A stretch of 64,000 nt of DNA from Nocardioides sp. Arc9.136 (GTDB lineage: Bacteria > Actinomycetota > Actinomycetes > Propionibacteriales > Nocardioidaceae): positions 806,001 through 870,000 of the forward strand of contig NZ_CP113431.1 of NCBI RefSeq assembly GCF_030506255.1, in the 5' to 3' direction. Below are positions 40,990 through 50,594 of the stretch, one piece after another. How positions within the stretch are numbered: the stretch's first letter is position 1; each line of letters opens with the position of its first letter. The translations under genes were made by a program, and so were the position numbers. Under the pieces are notes generated by a model, which did not search any database, had not been told where the DNA came from, and was given only the letters and a program-made list of their open reading frames with translations.

Positions 40990-43900
40990 GTGACGAGCTC
41001 ACCCCTGCCCGACCTGGACGAGGAGATGGTCGGCCGGTCCTTCGACGCGGCGACCCTGGCGCGGGCGCAGTCCTACGTCGCGCAGGGCCGCGTCGAGGAC
41101 GTCGTGGTGCGCTCCGACGACAGCGACGAGGTCGTGCTCTCGGCGGTCGTGCAGGGCACGGAGCCGCAGCCCTACGAGGTGGAGCTGTGCGCCGTCCGCG
41201 GAGCCGACCGGTGGGAGCTCTACAGCGACTGCACCTGCCCGGTGGGGGTCCGCTGCAAGCACGGGGCCGCGCTGGCGCTCGTCGTGAGCCGCCAGCGCGA
41301 CGGCGGTGCGGCCGGGCCCGACGACGGGCCGGCGTGGAGCGAGCGGCTCGAGCGCGTGCTCAGCGAGCTCGACGGCGGCACGACCGGTGGCACGACCCAG
41401 CCCCTCGGCCTCGAGGTCTCCCTCGAGCGGCCGGGGGAGGGCGGTTCGGCCCACCGCAGGGCGCCGTCGTGGCAGGTGCAGGCGCGCCGGCCCTCGCTGC
41501 GGCTGCGGCCGCTGGGCAAGGGGGCCCGGGGGACGTGGGTCCGCCGCGGCGTCGGCTGGGACGACCTGACCAAGGTCTCCTACACGCGCACCTACGACCC
41601 CGACCAGCTCGCCCCGCTGCTCGAGCTCGCGGCCGCCCGCCGCTCGCCGCACTTCTACGGCTCGGGCGAGTCCCCGCTCGACGACTTCGGGCCGGGGCTC
41701 TGGGCGATGCTCGAGCGCGCCGTCGCCACCGGCGTCCAGCTGGTCGGCGGGGACGAGATCGGCTCGGTGGCCCTGCTCGGGCGGCCGCTGTCGCTCACGG
41801 CGGAGCTGCGTTCCGAGGGCGTCGCGGGTGACGACTCCTCGCCGGCCGAGCTGACCGTCGGCGTCTGGCACGCCGACCGCTGGTGGAGCAAGGACGAGCT
41901 CCTCGTCGTCGGGCGCCGCGGGCACGGCATCGGGCTGCTCGACGAGAAGACCGGCGACCTCGTGCTCGCCCCGCTCGACCGGTTGGTCCCCGAGGCCGTC
42001 CGGCGACTGCTGGAGACGCCTGACCCGCTGCGGATCCCCGCGACCCAGGGCTCGGTCTTCGTCGAGACCCACCTCCCGCGGCTGCGCCGGCACCTGCCGG
42101 TCGCCTCGACCGACGGCTCGGTGCCGCTGCCCCAGGAGGAGCCGCCCGCGCTGGTGCTCACCATCGCCTGGAAGGGGCCCGGCACCGCGGAGGTCTCCTG
42201 GGACTGGCGCTACCGCACCGGCGAGGAGGAACGGCGGGTCGCGCTGGACCCGTCCGCGTCCGCGTCCGCCGCCGTCCGCCGTCCCGAGCTGGAGCGTGCC
42301 CACCTGGCCCGCCTGGAGCTCGGCGGGACCGCCGACGAGCTGCTGCGGGCCGAGGACGGCACGCTGCTCGGCCGTCACGAGGTGCGCGGCAGCCGGCTGC
42401 TCACCCTCGTCGGCGAGGTGCTTCCCCGCCTGCGGGAGGACCCGCTCGTCGAGGTGGAGGACGTCGGCGTCCAGCCCGTCCACCGCGCCGCCGAGGCGGA
42501 GCCGGAGATCCGCTTCGAGCTCGACGAGGAAGGCGCCGGCGAGGGACGGGTCGACTGGCTCAGCCTGCGGGTCGTCATCGACGTCGACGGCGAGGAGGTC
42601 CCGCTCTCCTACCTGATCGAGGCGCTCACCGACACCCTGCGCCACGACGAGGACCTGGTGTTCCTCCCCAGCGGCCGGCACCTGCCCGCCGCGCACCCCG
42701 CGCTCACCCGGCTCGCGGAGGCCGTCCGCGCCGCCGAGGAGTTGGCCGAGCGCCAGGACCGCGACCGGATCGAGGTCGGCGCCGGCGACCTCGGCCTGTG
42801 GGGCGAGCTCGCGGAGATCGGCGTCGTCGACCGGCAGGCGGCCCAGTGGGTGGAGGCCGCCCAGGCGCTGCGCGGCCTGACCACGCTGCCCCAGGTGGAC
42901 CCGCCGGGGATGGCGACCACGCTGCGGGAGTACCAGCTCGAGGGGTTCCGCTGGCTGGCCTTCCTCCACGACGCCGGCCTCGGCGGGATCCTCGCCGACG
43001 ACATGGGCCTGGGCAAGACGCTGCAGACCCTCGCCCTGATCAGCCACGCCCGGTCCCGCGGGGCTGGCCCCTTCCTCGTCGTCGCCCCCACCAGCGTCGT
43101 CCCCGGCTGGGTGCGCGAGGCGGCCACGCACACGCCCGGGCTCGACGTCCGGGCGGTCACCTCGGGGCGGCGGCGGCGCGGGACGAGCCTCGCCGAGACG
43201 GTCGCCGGCGCGGACGTCGTCGTCACGACGTACACGCTGCTGCGCCTGGAGTCGGCCGAGTACGCCGCGCTCCCGTGGGGCGGCACGGTCCTCGACGAGG
43301 CGCAGCAGGTCAAGAACCACCAGGGCAAGACCTACCAGGCGGTCCGGCTCGTCGACGCGCCGTTCCGGCTGGCCCTGACCGGCACCCCGTTCGAGAACCG
43401 GCTGATGGAGCTGTGGTCCCTGCTCTCCATCGTCGCGCCCGGCCTCTACCCGTGGCCGCGCAAGTTCGCCGAGCTGGTCGCGAACCCGGTGGAGAAGCAG
43501 GGCGACGAGGGCGCGCTGCGCCGCTTCCGCACCCGCATCCGCCCCTTCCTGCTGCGCCGCACCAAGGAGCTGGTGGCGGCCGACCTGCCGCCCAAGCAGG
43601 AGCAGGTGCTCGACGTCGCCCTGGGCGCCAAGCACCGCAAGGTGTACGACGCGCACCTGCAGCGCGAGCGGCAGCACATCCTGGGCCTGATCGCCGAGGA
43701 CTTCGCGGCCAACCGGGTGGCGATCTTCAGCTCGCTCACCAAGCTGCGCCAGCTGAGCCTCGACCCGGCGCTGGTCGACCCCGAGCTGGACGCGGTCGGC
43801 TCGGCCAAGATCGACCTGCTCGTCGACCACCTGCGCGAGCTCGCCGACGAGGGCCACCGGGCGCTGGTCTTCAGCCAGTTCACGAGCTTCCTGGCCCGGG

Positions 43901-44307
43901 TGCGCAGCCGCCTGGACGCGGAGGGCCTCGGCCACGTCTACCTCGACGGCCGGACCCGCGACCGCGACGCGGTCATCGAGGAGTTCCGGCAGGGCGACGC
44001 GCCGGCGTTCCTCATCAGCCTCAAGGCCGGCGGTGTCGGGCTCACCCTGACCGAGGCGACGTACGTCTTCGTCCTCGACCCGTGGTGGAACCCCGCCACC
44101 GAGGCGCAGGCCGTCGACCGGGCCCACCGGATCGGCCAGCACCAGCCGGTGACGGTCTACCGGCTGGTCGCCAGCGACACCATCGAGGAGAAGGTGATGG
44201 AGCTGAAGTCGCGCAAGGCCGCGCTGTTCGCGCAGGTCGTGGACGGCGACGGCGCCATGTCCGGGGCGGTCACCGCCGAGGACGTCCGGGCCCTGCTCGG
44301 CGACTGA
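40990..44307 (+). CDS. SNF2-family DNA translocase with N-terminal SWIM zinc finger
   Basis: 1105 residues. SWIM domain (CTCPVGVRCKHGAAL, CxCx5CxH, about residue 80), a long middle region, then the SNF2 ATPase: Walker A DDMGLGKT, DEAQQVKNH box, LTGTPFENRL, and the C-terminal helicase half with LVFSQFTSFL, SLKAGGVGLTLT and DPWWNPATEAQAVDRAHRIGQ. Such bacterial SWI2/SNF2 proteins (HepA/RapA relatives) remodel protein-DNA or transcription complexes. The GTG at 40990 is preferred because GGAGGG lies 5 nt upstream; an in-frame ATG at 40939 lacks a ribosome-binding site. Confidence 0.92.
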   Translation: MTSSPLPDLDEEMVGRSFDAATLARAQSYVAQGRVEDVVVRSDDSDEVVLSAVVQGTEPQPYEVELCAVRGADRWELYSDCTCPVGVRCKHGAALALVVSRQRDGGAAGPDDGPAWSERLERVLSELDGGTTGGTTQPLGLEVSLERPGEGGSAHRRAPSWQVQARRPSLRLRPLGKGARGTWVRRGVGWDDLTKVSYTRTYDPDQLAPLLELAAARRSPHFYGSGESPLDDFGPGLWAMLERAVATGVQLVGGDEIGSVALLGRPLSLTAELRSEGVAGDDSSPAELTVGVWHADRWWSKDELLVVGRRGHGIGLLDEKTGDLVLAPLDRLVPEAVRRLLETPDPLRIPATQGSVFVETHLPRLRRHLPVASTDGSVPLPQEEPPALVLTIAWKGPGTAEVSWDWRYRTGEEERRVALDPSASASAAVRRPELERAHLARLELGGTADELLRAEDGTLLGRHEVRGSRLLTLVGEVLPRLREDPLVEVEDVGVQPVHRAAEAEPEIRFELDEEGAGEGRVDWLSLRVVIDVDGEEVPLSYLIEALTDTLRHDEDLVFLPSGRHLPAAHPALTRLAEAVRAAEELAERQDRDRIEVGAGDLGLWGELAEIGVVDRQAAQWVEAAQALRGLTTLPQVDPPGMATTLREYQLEGFRWLAFLHDAGLGGILADDMGLGKTLQTLALISHARSRGAGPFLVVAPTSVVPGWVREAATHTPGLDVRAVTSGRRRRGTSLAETVAGADVVVTTYTLLRLESAEYAALPWGGTVLDEAQQVKNHQGKTYQAVRLVDAPFRLALTGTPFENRLMELWSLLSIVAPGLYPWPRKFAELVANPVEKQGDEGALRRFRTRIRPFLLRRTKELVAADLPPKQEQVLDVALGAKHRKVYDAHLQRERQHILGLIAEDFAANRVAIFSSLTKLRQLSLDPALVDPELDAVGSAKIDLLVDHLRELADEGHRALVFSQFTSFLARVRSRLDAEGLGHVYLDGRTRDRDAVIEEFRQGDAPAFLISLKAGGVGLTLTEATYVFVLDPWWNPATEAQAVDRAHRIGQHQPVTVYRLVASDTIEEKVMELKSRKAALFAQVVDGDGAMSGAVTAEDVRALLGD

Positions 44308-44337
44308 GCCCCGGACCGGCGGGCCGGCGGTCGCGGG

Positions 44338-46101
44338 TCAGCGGTCGACGACCTCGCGCCGGTCGTCGGGCAGCCGGCGGGTGCGGCCGGTGCGGTCCAG
44401 GTGCTCGAGCAGGGGCAGCACCACCCGGCGCGACGTGCCCAGCCGCTGCCGTGCCTCGCTGGTGGTGAACGGCTGGGGCAGCTCGCGCAGCCGCTCGACG
44501 GCGGCGGCGTCGGCGCCGGGGAGCAGCACGACGTTCGGGGCGAGCCGGAGCAGGCGGCCGGCCTTCGCCGCGGCGGCGGTACGCCGCGCGTCGAGGCCGA
44601 GCGCGGCCAGCCGGTCGGCGGGCGGTGCGGCGAAGGGGTCCTCGGCGAGGTCGGCGGCGAGATCGGCGAGCGCCCGCTCCAGCTCGGCCGGCAGGCCGGG
44701 AGCGGCGGCACCGGTGACCACGCGCCCGCCGGCCACCAGCGGCGCGACCGCCGCGACCACGGCGGCGGGCACGCCGAGCCGCTCGGCGACGGCGGGCACC
44801 GGGACGCCCCGGTCGAGCGGGTGGGCGGTGTCATGGCGACCCACCAGCTCGACCACCTCGCGGGCGAGCGCGGCCGCGCGCGCCGCCGAGACCAGGGTGC
44901 CGTCTGCCTCGACCGCGCCGGCGGGCAGGGGAGCGGTGGGGACGCCCAGGCGGTCCAGCAGCCCGACCGCCACGAGTCCGCGCCGCTCCAGCTCGCCGGT
45001 CAGGTCGGGTGCGGGGGAGACCTCGCCCAGCACGCGGGCCCGAGCGGCCGCGGCGCCGCGGCGGTCCAGCGGCGGCGGCTCGGGATCGAGCACCCGCACG
45101 CCCCAGACCCGGCGCGAGCCCGGGTCGCGGAGCAGCGCCCGGTCACCGACCCGGAAGGGCACCGCGCGCGGCAGCGAGAGCCGCACGAGCGCGCCGTCGT
45201 CCCCGGCCAGGGGGCGGGACCGCACCGCGAACGACGCGGCGCCCACGTGCAGCACCGGCCGCTCCGGCATCCGGCCCTCGCCCGCGACCCGCACGTCGAC
45301 GACCGTCGAGGGGTGGAAGGCGCCGGGGGTCACCAGCACGCTGTCGCGGTCGATGCGGTCCAGGCCGTCCCCGCTGAGGTTGAGCGCCACGCGGGCCACG
45401 CCCGCGGCCGCGTCGACCCCGGCGCCGAGGGACTGGACGCCTCGCACGCGGACCGGCCCGCTCGGCCCGTCGGGCCACAGCTCGAGCACGTCGCCGCGAC
45501 GCACCGTCCCCGCCGGCAGGGTGCCGGTCACCACCGTCCCGGCACCGGTGATGGTGAAGCGCCGGTCGACCCACAGCCGCACGTCGGCGGCCGGGTCGGG
45601 AGCCGGAAGCGCCCGCACCAGCGTGGCGAGGTGCCCCCGCAGCTCGTCGAGCCCGGAGCCGGTGCGCGCGCTGACCGGCACCACGGGTGCGCCGGCGAGC
45701 GTCGTGCGGTCGACCTCCGCGCGGGCGCGCTCGACCATCGGTGCGGGGTCGGCCAGGTCGGCGCGCGTCACGGCGACGACGCCGTGCGCGACGCCCAGGG
45801 CGTCGAGGGCGGCGAGGTGCTCGGCGGCCTGCGGCATCCACGGGTCGTCGGCCGCGACGACCAGGAGCGCTGCGGGGACCGGGCCGATGCCGGCCAGCAT
45901 GGTGGTGACGAACCGTTCGTGGCCCGGGACGTCGACGAACGCGACGTCCTCCCCGCCGAGGTCGGTCCAGGCGTAACCGAGCTGGATGGACAGCCCGCGC
46001 GAGCGCTCCTCGGCGAGCCGGTCGGGCTCCATCCCGGTGAGGGCGTGGACGAGGGTGGACTTGCCGTGGTCGACGTGACCGGCCGTGGCGACGACGTGCA
46101 C
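44338..46101 (-). CDS. selB: Selenocysteine-specific elongation factor SelB
   Basis: 587 residues. An EF-Tu-like G domain starts almost at the N-terminus: G1 AGHVDHGKST, G3 DVPGHERF, and VTRADL (G4 variant of NKxD). Beta-barrel domains II and III follow, and the C-terminal third is a string of winged helices that bind the SECIS mRNA hairpin. SelB delivers Sec-tRNA to UGA codons on the ribosome. The GTG at 46101 starts 4 nt after the selA stop, so selA-selB is one operon. Its substrate tRNA and a SECIS-bearing fdhA are in the same window. Confidence 0.96.
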   Translation of the reverse strand: MHVVATAGHVDHGKSTLVHALTGMEPDRLAEERSRGLSIQLGYAWTDLGGEDVAFVDVPGHERFVTTMLAGIGPVPAALLVVAADDPWMPQAAEHLAALDALGVAHGVVAVTRADLADPAPMVERARAEVDRTTLAGAPVVPVSARTGSGLDELRGHLATLVRALPAPDPAADVRLWVDRRFTITGAGTVVTGTLPAGTVRRGDVLELWPDGPSGPVRVRGVQSLGAGVDAAAGVARVALNLSGDGLDRIDRDSVLVTPGAFHPSTVVDVRVAGEGRMPERPVLHVGAASFAVRSRPLAGDDGALVRLSLPRAVPFRVGDRALLRDPGSRRVWGVRVLDPEPPPLDRRGAAAARARVLGEVSPAPDLTGELERRGLVAVGLLDRLGVPTAPLPAGAVEADGTLVSAARAAALAREVVELVGRHDTAHPLDRGVPVPAVAERLGVPAAVVAAVAPLVAGGRVVTGAAAPGLPAELERALADLAADLAEDPFAAPPADRLAALGLDARRTAAAAKAGRLLRLAPNVVLLPGADAAAVERLRELPQPFTTSEARQRLGTSRRVVLPLLEHLDRTGRTRRLPDDRREVVDR

Positions 46102-46105
46102 GCCG

Positions 46106-47410
46106 TCAGCCCGCCACGCGGCGTACGGCGGCGGCGAGCTGCTCGTCGTCGGCCGGGTCGACCGCGACGAGGTCGAGCAGGAGCCGGCCGCGCTCGACGC
46201 GCCCCACGACCGGCAGGGTGGCGTCGCGCCGCAGCGGCTCGGCCAGCGCGGCGGGCAGCGCGACGGCGGCCGAGGGCAGCTCGACCCCGGGCGCTCCGCC
46301 GCCGCCGACGGCGGCCGTCGAGTCCACCGCCTCCGCGCGGCCGCCAGGCACCTCGCCGATCGCGGCGGCCAGCGCCGCCGCACGCGCACGCAGGGCGGCC
46401 GGGTCGGAGGCCAGCGCGGCGGCGACCGGCGGGACCGGTCCCGTCAGCGTCGCCTCGAGCGCCGCCAGGGTCAGCTTGTCGACCCGCAGGGCCCGCGCGA
46501 ACGGGTGCCGCCGCAGCGACTCCACCAGGTCCGCCCGCCCCAGCAGCAGCCCGGCCTGCGGACCGCCGAGCAGCTTGTCGCCGGAGGCGGTGACCAGGTC
46601 CGCGCCCTCCCGCAGCGCGGCGGCCGCGCTGGGCTCGTCCGGCAGCCGCGGGTGCGGCGCGAGCAGCCCCGAGCCGATGTCCACGACCACCGGCACGGGC
46701 AGGGTCGCCAGCTCCCGGACGCCCACGGAGGAGGTGAAGCCGGTGACGAGGAAGTTCGACGGGTGCACCTTGAGCACGAAGGCCACGTCGTCGTCGACCG
46801 CCGCCTCGTAGTCGGCCAGCCGCACCCGGTTGGTCGTCCCGACCTCCCGCAGCCGGGCGCCGACCGACTCCAGCAGCTCGGGGATCCGGAACCCGTCGCC
46901 GATCTCGACCAGCTCGCCGCGGGCGATGACGACGTCGCGGTCCATCGCCAGCGCGCACGTCACCAGGGCCAGCGCGGCGGCGCCGTTGTTGACCACGTGC
47001 ACGCCGCCCGCGTCCGGCACCGCCGCGGCGAGCGCCGACGTCGCGGAGCGACCGCGCCGTCCACGCCGCCCCGTGGCGAGGTCCAGCTCGACGTCGGTGG
47101 CGCCCGCGGCGACGGCCAGCGCGGCCACGGCCGCGCCGGAGAGCGGCGCCCGGCCGAGGTTGGTGTGCACCACGACGCCGGTGGCGTTGAGGACGCGCCG
47201 CAGGGCGGTGGCGTGCGCCGGCAGCGCCGCGTGCGCGGCGGCCGGGACGTCCTCGGGCGCGACCTCGCCGGCGCGGCACCGCTCCAGGGCCCCCGCGACG
47301 ACCCGCTTGACGATCGTGTCGCCCAGCCGCTCCCGCGCCTCGGCGAGCAGCGGGTCGGCCAGGACGACGTCGGTGCGCGGCGTACGTCGTCGCGGGTCCT
47401 CGCTGTGCAC
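46106..47410 (-). CDS. selA: L-seryl-tRNA(Sec) selenium transferase SelA
   Basis: 434 residues. A PLP fold-type I enzyme: RRVLNATGVVVHTNLGRAPLS, GARLREVGTTNRVRLADYE, VDIGSGLLAP and the cofactor lysine in TASGDKLLGGPQAG. It converts Ser-tRNA(Sec) to Sec-tRNA(Sec) using selenophosphate. The GTG at 47410 is chosen to match the usual N-terminal length of the family; an upstream in-frame extension to 47611 looks non-coding. The gene is first in the selA-selB operon, divergent from a secreted propeller-like protein. Confidence 0.95.
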   Translation of the reverse strand: MHSEDPRRRTPRTDVVLADPLLAEARERLGDTIVKRVVAGALERCRAGEVAPEDVPAAAHAALPAHATALRRVLNATGVVVHTNLGRAPLSGAAVAALAVAAGATDVELDLATGRRGRRGRSATSALAAAVPDAGGVHVVNNGAAALALVTCALAMDRDVVIARGELVEIGDGFRIPELLESVGARLREVGTTNRVRLADYEAAVDDDVAFVLKVHPSNFLVTGFTSSVGVRELATLPVPVVVDIGSGLLAPHPRLPDEPSAAAALREGADLVTASGDKLLGGPQAGLLLGRADLVESLRRHPFARALRVDKLTLAALEATLTGPVPPVAAALASDPAALRARAAALAAAIGEVPGGRAEAVDSTAAVGGGGAPGVELPSAAVALPAALAEPLRRDATLPVVGRVERGRLLLDLVAVDPADDEQLAAAVRRVAG

Positions 47411-47577
47411 CTGCTCAGCATGCCCGAGAGGCCCGAACACCCGACCGGGTGAGGCCGTGCCCGGCCCCGGCCGTCGCCCGCCTCCCCAAGTCGGGGGAAC
47501 TTCTGGTGCCGACCGCCGGGACGACCGGTGCGGGAGGCGCACGCTGACGACCTCCCCTGAACCGAAGGCAGGTCCTC

Positions 47578-49536
47578 GTGAACAGACGACTCCTCGCCGT
47601 CGCAGCCGCACTCGCCCTGTCGTGCGGCCTCCTCGGCACCTCGAACCTCGCGACAGCAGACGTCCCCGGCGGCACGGTCGTGCGCACCACGCCCGCCGGC
47701 GCGACCCCCCACGTGCTCGACGGCAAGGTCCTCGCCGTCGTCCGCGTCGGCTCCCACATCGTCCTCGGCGGCAGCTTCACCCGCGTCCGCAACGAGGGCA
47801 CCAGCGTCGAGGTCGTCCGCAACGGCCTGGTCGCCCTCGACGCCTACACCGGCAAGGTCAGCACGACGTTCAACCCCAACCCGGGGACGAGCGTCACCTC
47901 GCTGCTGCCGGCCCCCGACGGCCAGAGCGTGTACGTCGGCGGCGGGTTCTCCACGATCGGCGGCGTCAGCCGCTCGCGGGTCGCCCAGGTCCGCGTGTCC
48001 GACGGGGCGGTCGTGTCGACCTTCAACGCGGGCACGATCAACGGCAACGTCCGCGACCTCGCGCTGCGCGGCGGGCGGCTCTGGGTCGCGGGTGCCTTCA
48101 CCCACGTGGCGGGCCGGTCCCAGCCGGCGCTGGCGACCCTCGACCCCACGACCGGCGCGTTCTCGCCGTACATGGGGCTGCGCATCGCCGGCACCCACCG
48201 CGGCACCGGCGTGACCCAGGTGCTGAAGATGGACACGACGCCCGACGGCTCGCGGCTCGTCGCGATCGGGAACTTCGACACCCTCCAGGGCGTCCAGAAC
48301 CACCAGCTGCTGGTGCTCGACACGTCGGGCACGAGCGCCCAGCCCGCTCCGTTCCGCACCGGGTTCTACCTGACGCCGTGCTCGTCGGCCTTCGACAGCT
48401 ACATGCGCGACGTCAGCATCTCCGACGACGGCTCCTTCTTCGTCGTCTCGACCACCGGGGCGTACGGCGGGTCGACCGCGGCGTGCGACACCACCGCCCG
48501 GTTCGAGACCTTCGCGGCGTCGACCGACGTGAAGCCGTCGTGGATCAACCACACCGGCGGCGACACGACGTACGGCGTCGAGGTCACCCCTGCCGCGGTG
48601 TACGTCGGCGGGCACCAGCGCTGGCAGAACAACCCGTTCGCCGCCGACCGTGCCGGCCCCGGGGCGGTCGCCCGGGAGGGCATCGCCGCGCTCGACCCGG
48701 TCAACGGCCTGCCCCTGAGCTGGAACCCGGGGCGGGACAAGGGCGTCGGCGTCTTCGACTTCACCTTCGACGACCGCGGGCTCTGGGTCGCCTCCGACAC
48801 CACCCGCCTCGCCGGCCAGCTCAAGAGCCGGATCGCCCTGCTGCTCAAGGACGGCGCCACGCGGCCCGACATCCGCACGCCGCTCCTGCCGAACGACGTC
48901 TACACCGGTGGGTCGCTCGCGGCGCCCCTCGGCCTCCTCAAGCACCGGTACGACGGCGCCACGGCCGGGGCCGTGCAGGACCCGCCCGACGGCGGCATCG
49001 ACTGGTCGGCGGTCCGCGGGGCCTTCATGGTCAACGGGGCGCTCTACCTCGGCCACGCCGACGGGTCCTTCACCCGCCGTGCGTTCACAGGCACGACGTA
49101 CGGCAGCGCCCAAGTGGTCGACACCTCCGACCGGATCGTCGCGCTGGCGGCCTGGCACGACGAGGTCCGGACGATGACCGGGATGTTCCTCGACGACAAC
49201 CGCGTCTACTTCACCCTCGCCGGCGACCCCCGCCTCCACTACCGCTACTTCACCCCGGAGAGCGGCGTCGTCGGGGCGCAGCGGTACGTCGCCAGCACCG
49301 GCGTGGCCGGCGCGGACCTGACCCAGGCGAGGGGCATGTTCCTCGCCGGCTCCCAGGTGTACGTCGCCACCGCGGCCGGCAACCTCGTGCGGGTCGGTTG
49401 GCAGCGCGGCGGTGCCTCGGGCCGGCTCGTCGCGGGGACCGCCCAGACGGTCTCGGGTCCGGCCCGCGGCGACGGCCAGGTGTGGGGCGGTCGGGCGATG
49501 TTCCTGTTCCAGAGCACCTCCGGCGGCGGCGCCTGA
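47578..49536 (+). CDS. Secreted beta-propeller-like protein
   Basis: 652 residues. A Sec signal peptide (LLAVAAALALSCGLLGTSNLATA) is followed by repeating blades of the type VYVGGGFSTIGGV, LWVAGAFTHVAGRSQ and LVAIGNFDTLQG, ending phrases such as ALDPTTGAFSPYM. This G-x-F-T-x-V-x-G pattern is typical of delta-60/PKD-associated propellers on actinobacterial surfaces. Function unknown, probably adhesion or polymer binding. GTG at 47578. A 16-bp perfect terminator hairpin follows. It interrupts the selenium genes without obvious relation to them. Confidence 0.75.
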   Translation: MNRRLLAVAAALALSCGLLGTSNLATADVPGGTVVRTTPAGATPHVLDGKVLAVVRVGSHIVLGGSFTRVRNEGTSVEVVRNGLVALDAYTGKVSTTFNPNPGTSVTSLLPAPDGQSVYVGGGFSTIGGVSRSRVAQVRVSDGAVVSTFNAGTINGNVRDLALRGGRLWVAGAFTHVAGRSQPALATLDPTTGAFSPYMGLRIAGTHRGTGVTQVLKMDTTPDGSRLVAIGNFDTLQGVQNHQLLVLDTSGTSAQPAPFRTGFYLTPCSSAFDSYMRDVSISDDGSFFVVSTTGAYGGSTAACDTTARFETFAASTDVKPSWINHTGGDTTYGVEVTPAAVYVGGHQRWQNNPFAADRAGPGAVAREGIAALDPVNGLPLSWNPGRDKGVGVFDFTFDDRGLWVASDTTRLAGQLKSRIALLLKDGATRPDIRTPLLPNDVYTGGSLAAPLGLLKHRYDGATAGAVQDPPDGGIDWSAVRGAFMVNGALYLGHADGSFTRRAFTGTTYGSAQVVDTSDRIVALAAWHDEVRTMTGMFLDDNRVYFTLAGDPRLHYRYFTPESGVVGAQRYVASTGVAGADLTQARGMFLAGSQVYVATAAGNLVRVGWQRGGASGRLVAGTAQTVSGPARGDGQVWGGRAMFLFQSTSGGGA

Positions 49537-49550
49537 GGCCTCCGGAAAGC

Positions 49551-49585
49551 CGAACGCCCGGCCGGGTGACCCGGCCGGGCGTTCG
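49551..49585. terminator. Bidirectional terminator between convergent secreted-protein genes
   Basis: A perfect 16-bp stem CGAACGCCCGGCCGGG/CCCGGCCGGGCGTTCG with a TGA loop, 15 nt after the propeller gene stop and facing the stop of the Ig-like gene. Confidence 0.85.
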
Positions 49586-49622
49586 TGCGTCGTGCTGGTG
49601 AGCGTGCCCCGGAGGGCGGGGG

Positions 49623-50477
49623 TCACTTCTTGACGGTGACGGTGACCTTGCCCTTGGCGGACTCGACGCTCGGGTTGCTGCCGTACTTGAGCGTGATCTT
49701 GTTCTTGCCGACCGGGAGCTTGGCGAGCTTCAGCGTGGCCTTGCCGTTCTTCACGGTGGCGGTGCCGACCTTCTTGCTGCCCTTGGTCGCGACGACCTTG
49801 CCGCCGGTGACCGCGCCGCCGGAGGCGTTGACGGTGACCTTGACGGTCGCCTTCTTGCCCTTCTTGACGGTCACGTTCTTGCCGACGACCTTGGTGTCGG
49901 TCTGCTTGAGGAAGGTGATCGAGTCGAGCGTCGCGGGCGTGGCGCCCGAGGCGATCGCGCAGTTCAGCGTGGCGGAGTCGGTCTCGCCCTGCTTCGTGGT
50001 CAGGTTGAACTTGGTCGGCAGCACGACGTTCGTGGCGCCCGGCTTCGGGGTGAGGAACGAGCCGTTCTTGCCCGAGCCGTTCCAGGTGGTCGTGCCACCG
50101 GTCGTCGTGAACTTGCCGTCCAGGGGGACCGGAGCGGTCGCGGAGCCGACCTTGAAGCCGAAGTCGCGCGACTCCGCGCCGTCGACGCCGGCGGCGGCGA
50201 GCAGGCCCGCGGCGTCGGCCGGGACGGTGGCGGTCGCGGTGACGTTGAGCAGGCCGGCCGGGACGGTCGCGCCGGCCCAGTACTGGTCGACCGGCAGGTC
50301 GCCGGTCACCGTCAGCGGGAACGTCCCGGTGTAGAGACCAGGGATGCTGCAGGTGTAGTCGCTGGTCACGGTCGCGGCGTTCGCCGAGGTGGCGGTGGCG
50401 CCCACGAGGGCGGTGCCGGCGACGGCGACGGAGGTGGCGGCGACGGCGAGGCGACGAGCGGTGCGGTTGAGCTGCAT
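49623..50477 (-). CDS. Secreted protein with Ig-like C-terminal domain
   Basis: 284 residues. Signal peptide (LAVAATSVAVAGTALVGATATSANA), an N-terminal domain starting YTCSIPGLYTGTFPLTVTG that resembles the DUF6801 group, a second Cys in ATLNCAIA, and a C-terminal lysine-rich Ig-like repeat (VTVKKGKKATVKVTV to GKVTVTVKK). The positively charged Ig domain may bind cell-wall polymers. ATG at 50477 has GGAGGG about 9 nt upstream. A 16-bp perfect palindrome lies 30 bp before the start. Confidence 0.75.
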   Translation of the reverse strand: MQLNRTARRLAVAATSVAVAGTALVGATATSANAATVTSDYTCSIPGLYTGTFPLTVTGDLPVDQYWAGATVPAGLLNVTATATVPADAAGLLAAAGVDGAESRDFGFKVGSATAPVPLDGKFTTTGGTTTWNGSGKNGSFLTPKPGATNVVLPTKFNLTTKQGETDSATLNCAIASGATPATLDSITFLKQTDTKVVGKNVTVKKGKKATVKVTVNASGGAVTGGKVVATKGSKKVGTATVKNGKATLKLAKLPVGKNKITLKYGSNPSVESAKGKVTVTVKK

Positions 50478-50506
50478 GAAGTGGATCCCTCCCAGGAACA
50501 TCAGGG

Positions 50507-50522
50507 GCTACTGCGCAGTAGC
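50507..50522. promoter_or_regulatory. Perfect 16-bp palindrome upstream of the Ig-like gene
   Basis: GCTACTGC followed by its reverse complement GCAGTAGC, 30 bp before the ATG at 50477. Position and symmetry suggest an operator for a dimeric regulator; no candidate regulator is adjacent. Confidence 0.5.
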
Positions 50523-50594
50523 GCGTCCTGATCGTAGACGGCCAGCGTGAAGCACGTCACTCGGACCGCCAAAATGCCTGGCGGGCCCACTCCC

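Noticed and set aside
32898-44307. A defence island formed by the nuclease-like ORF and the SNF2 translocase
   Set aside because: They are 7.5 kb apart with metabolic, repair and wall genes between, and no methyltransferase, phage or integrase genes are present.
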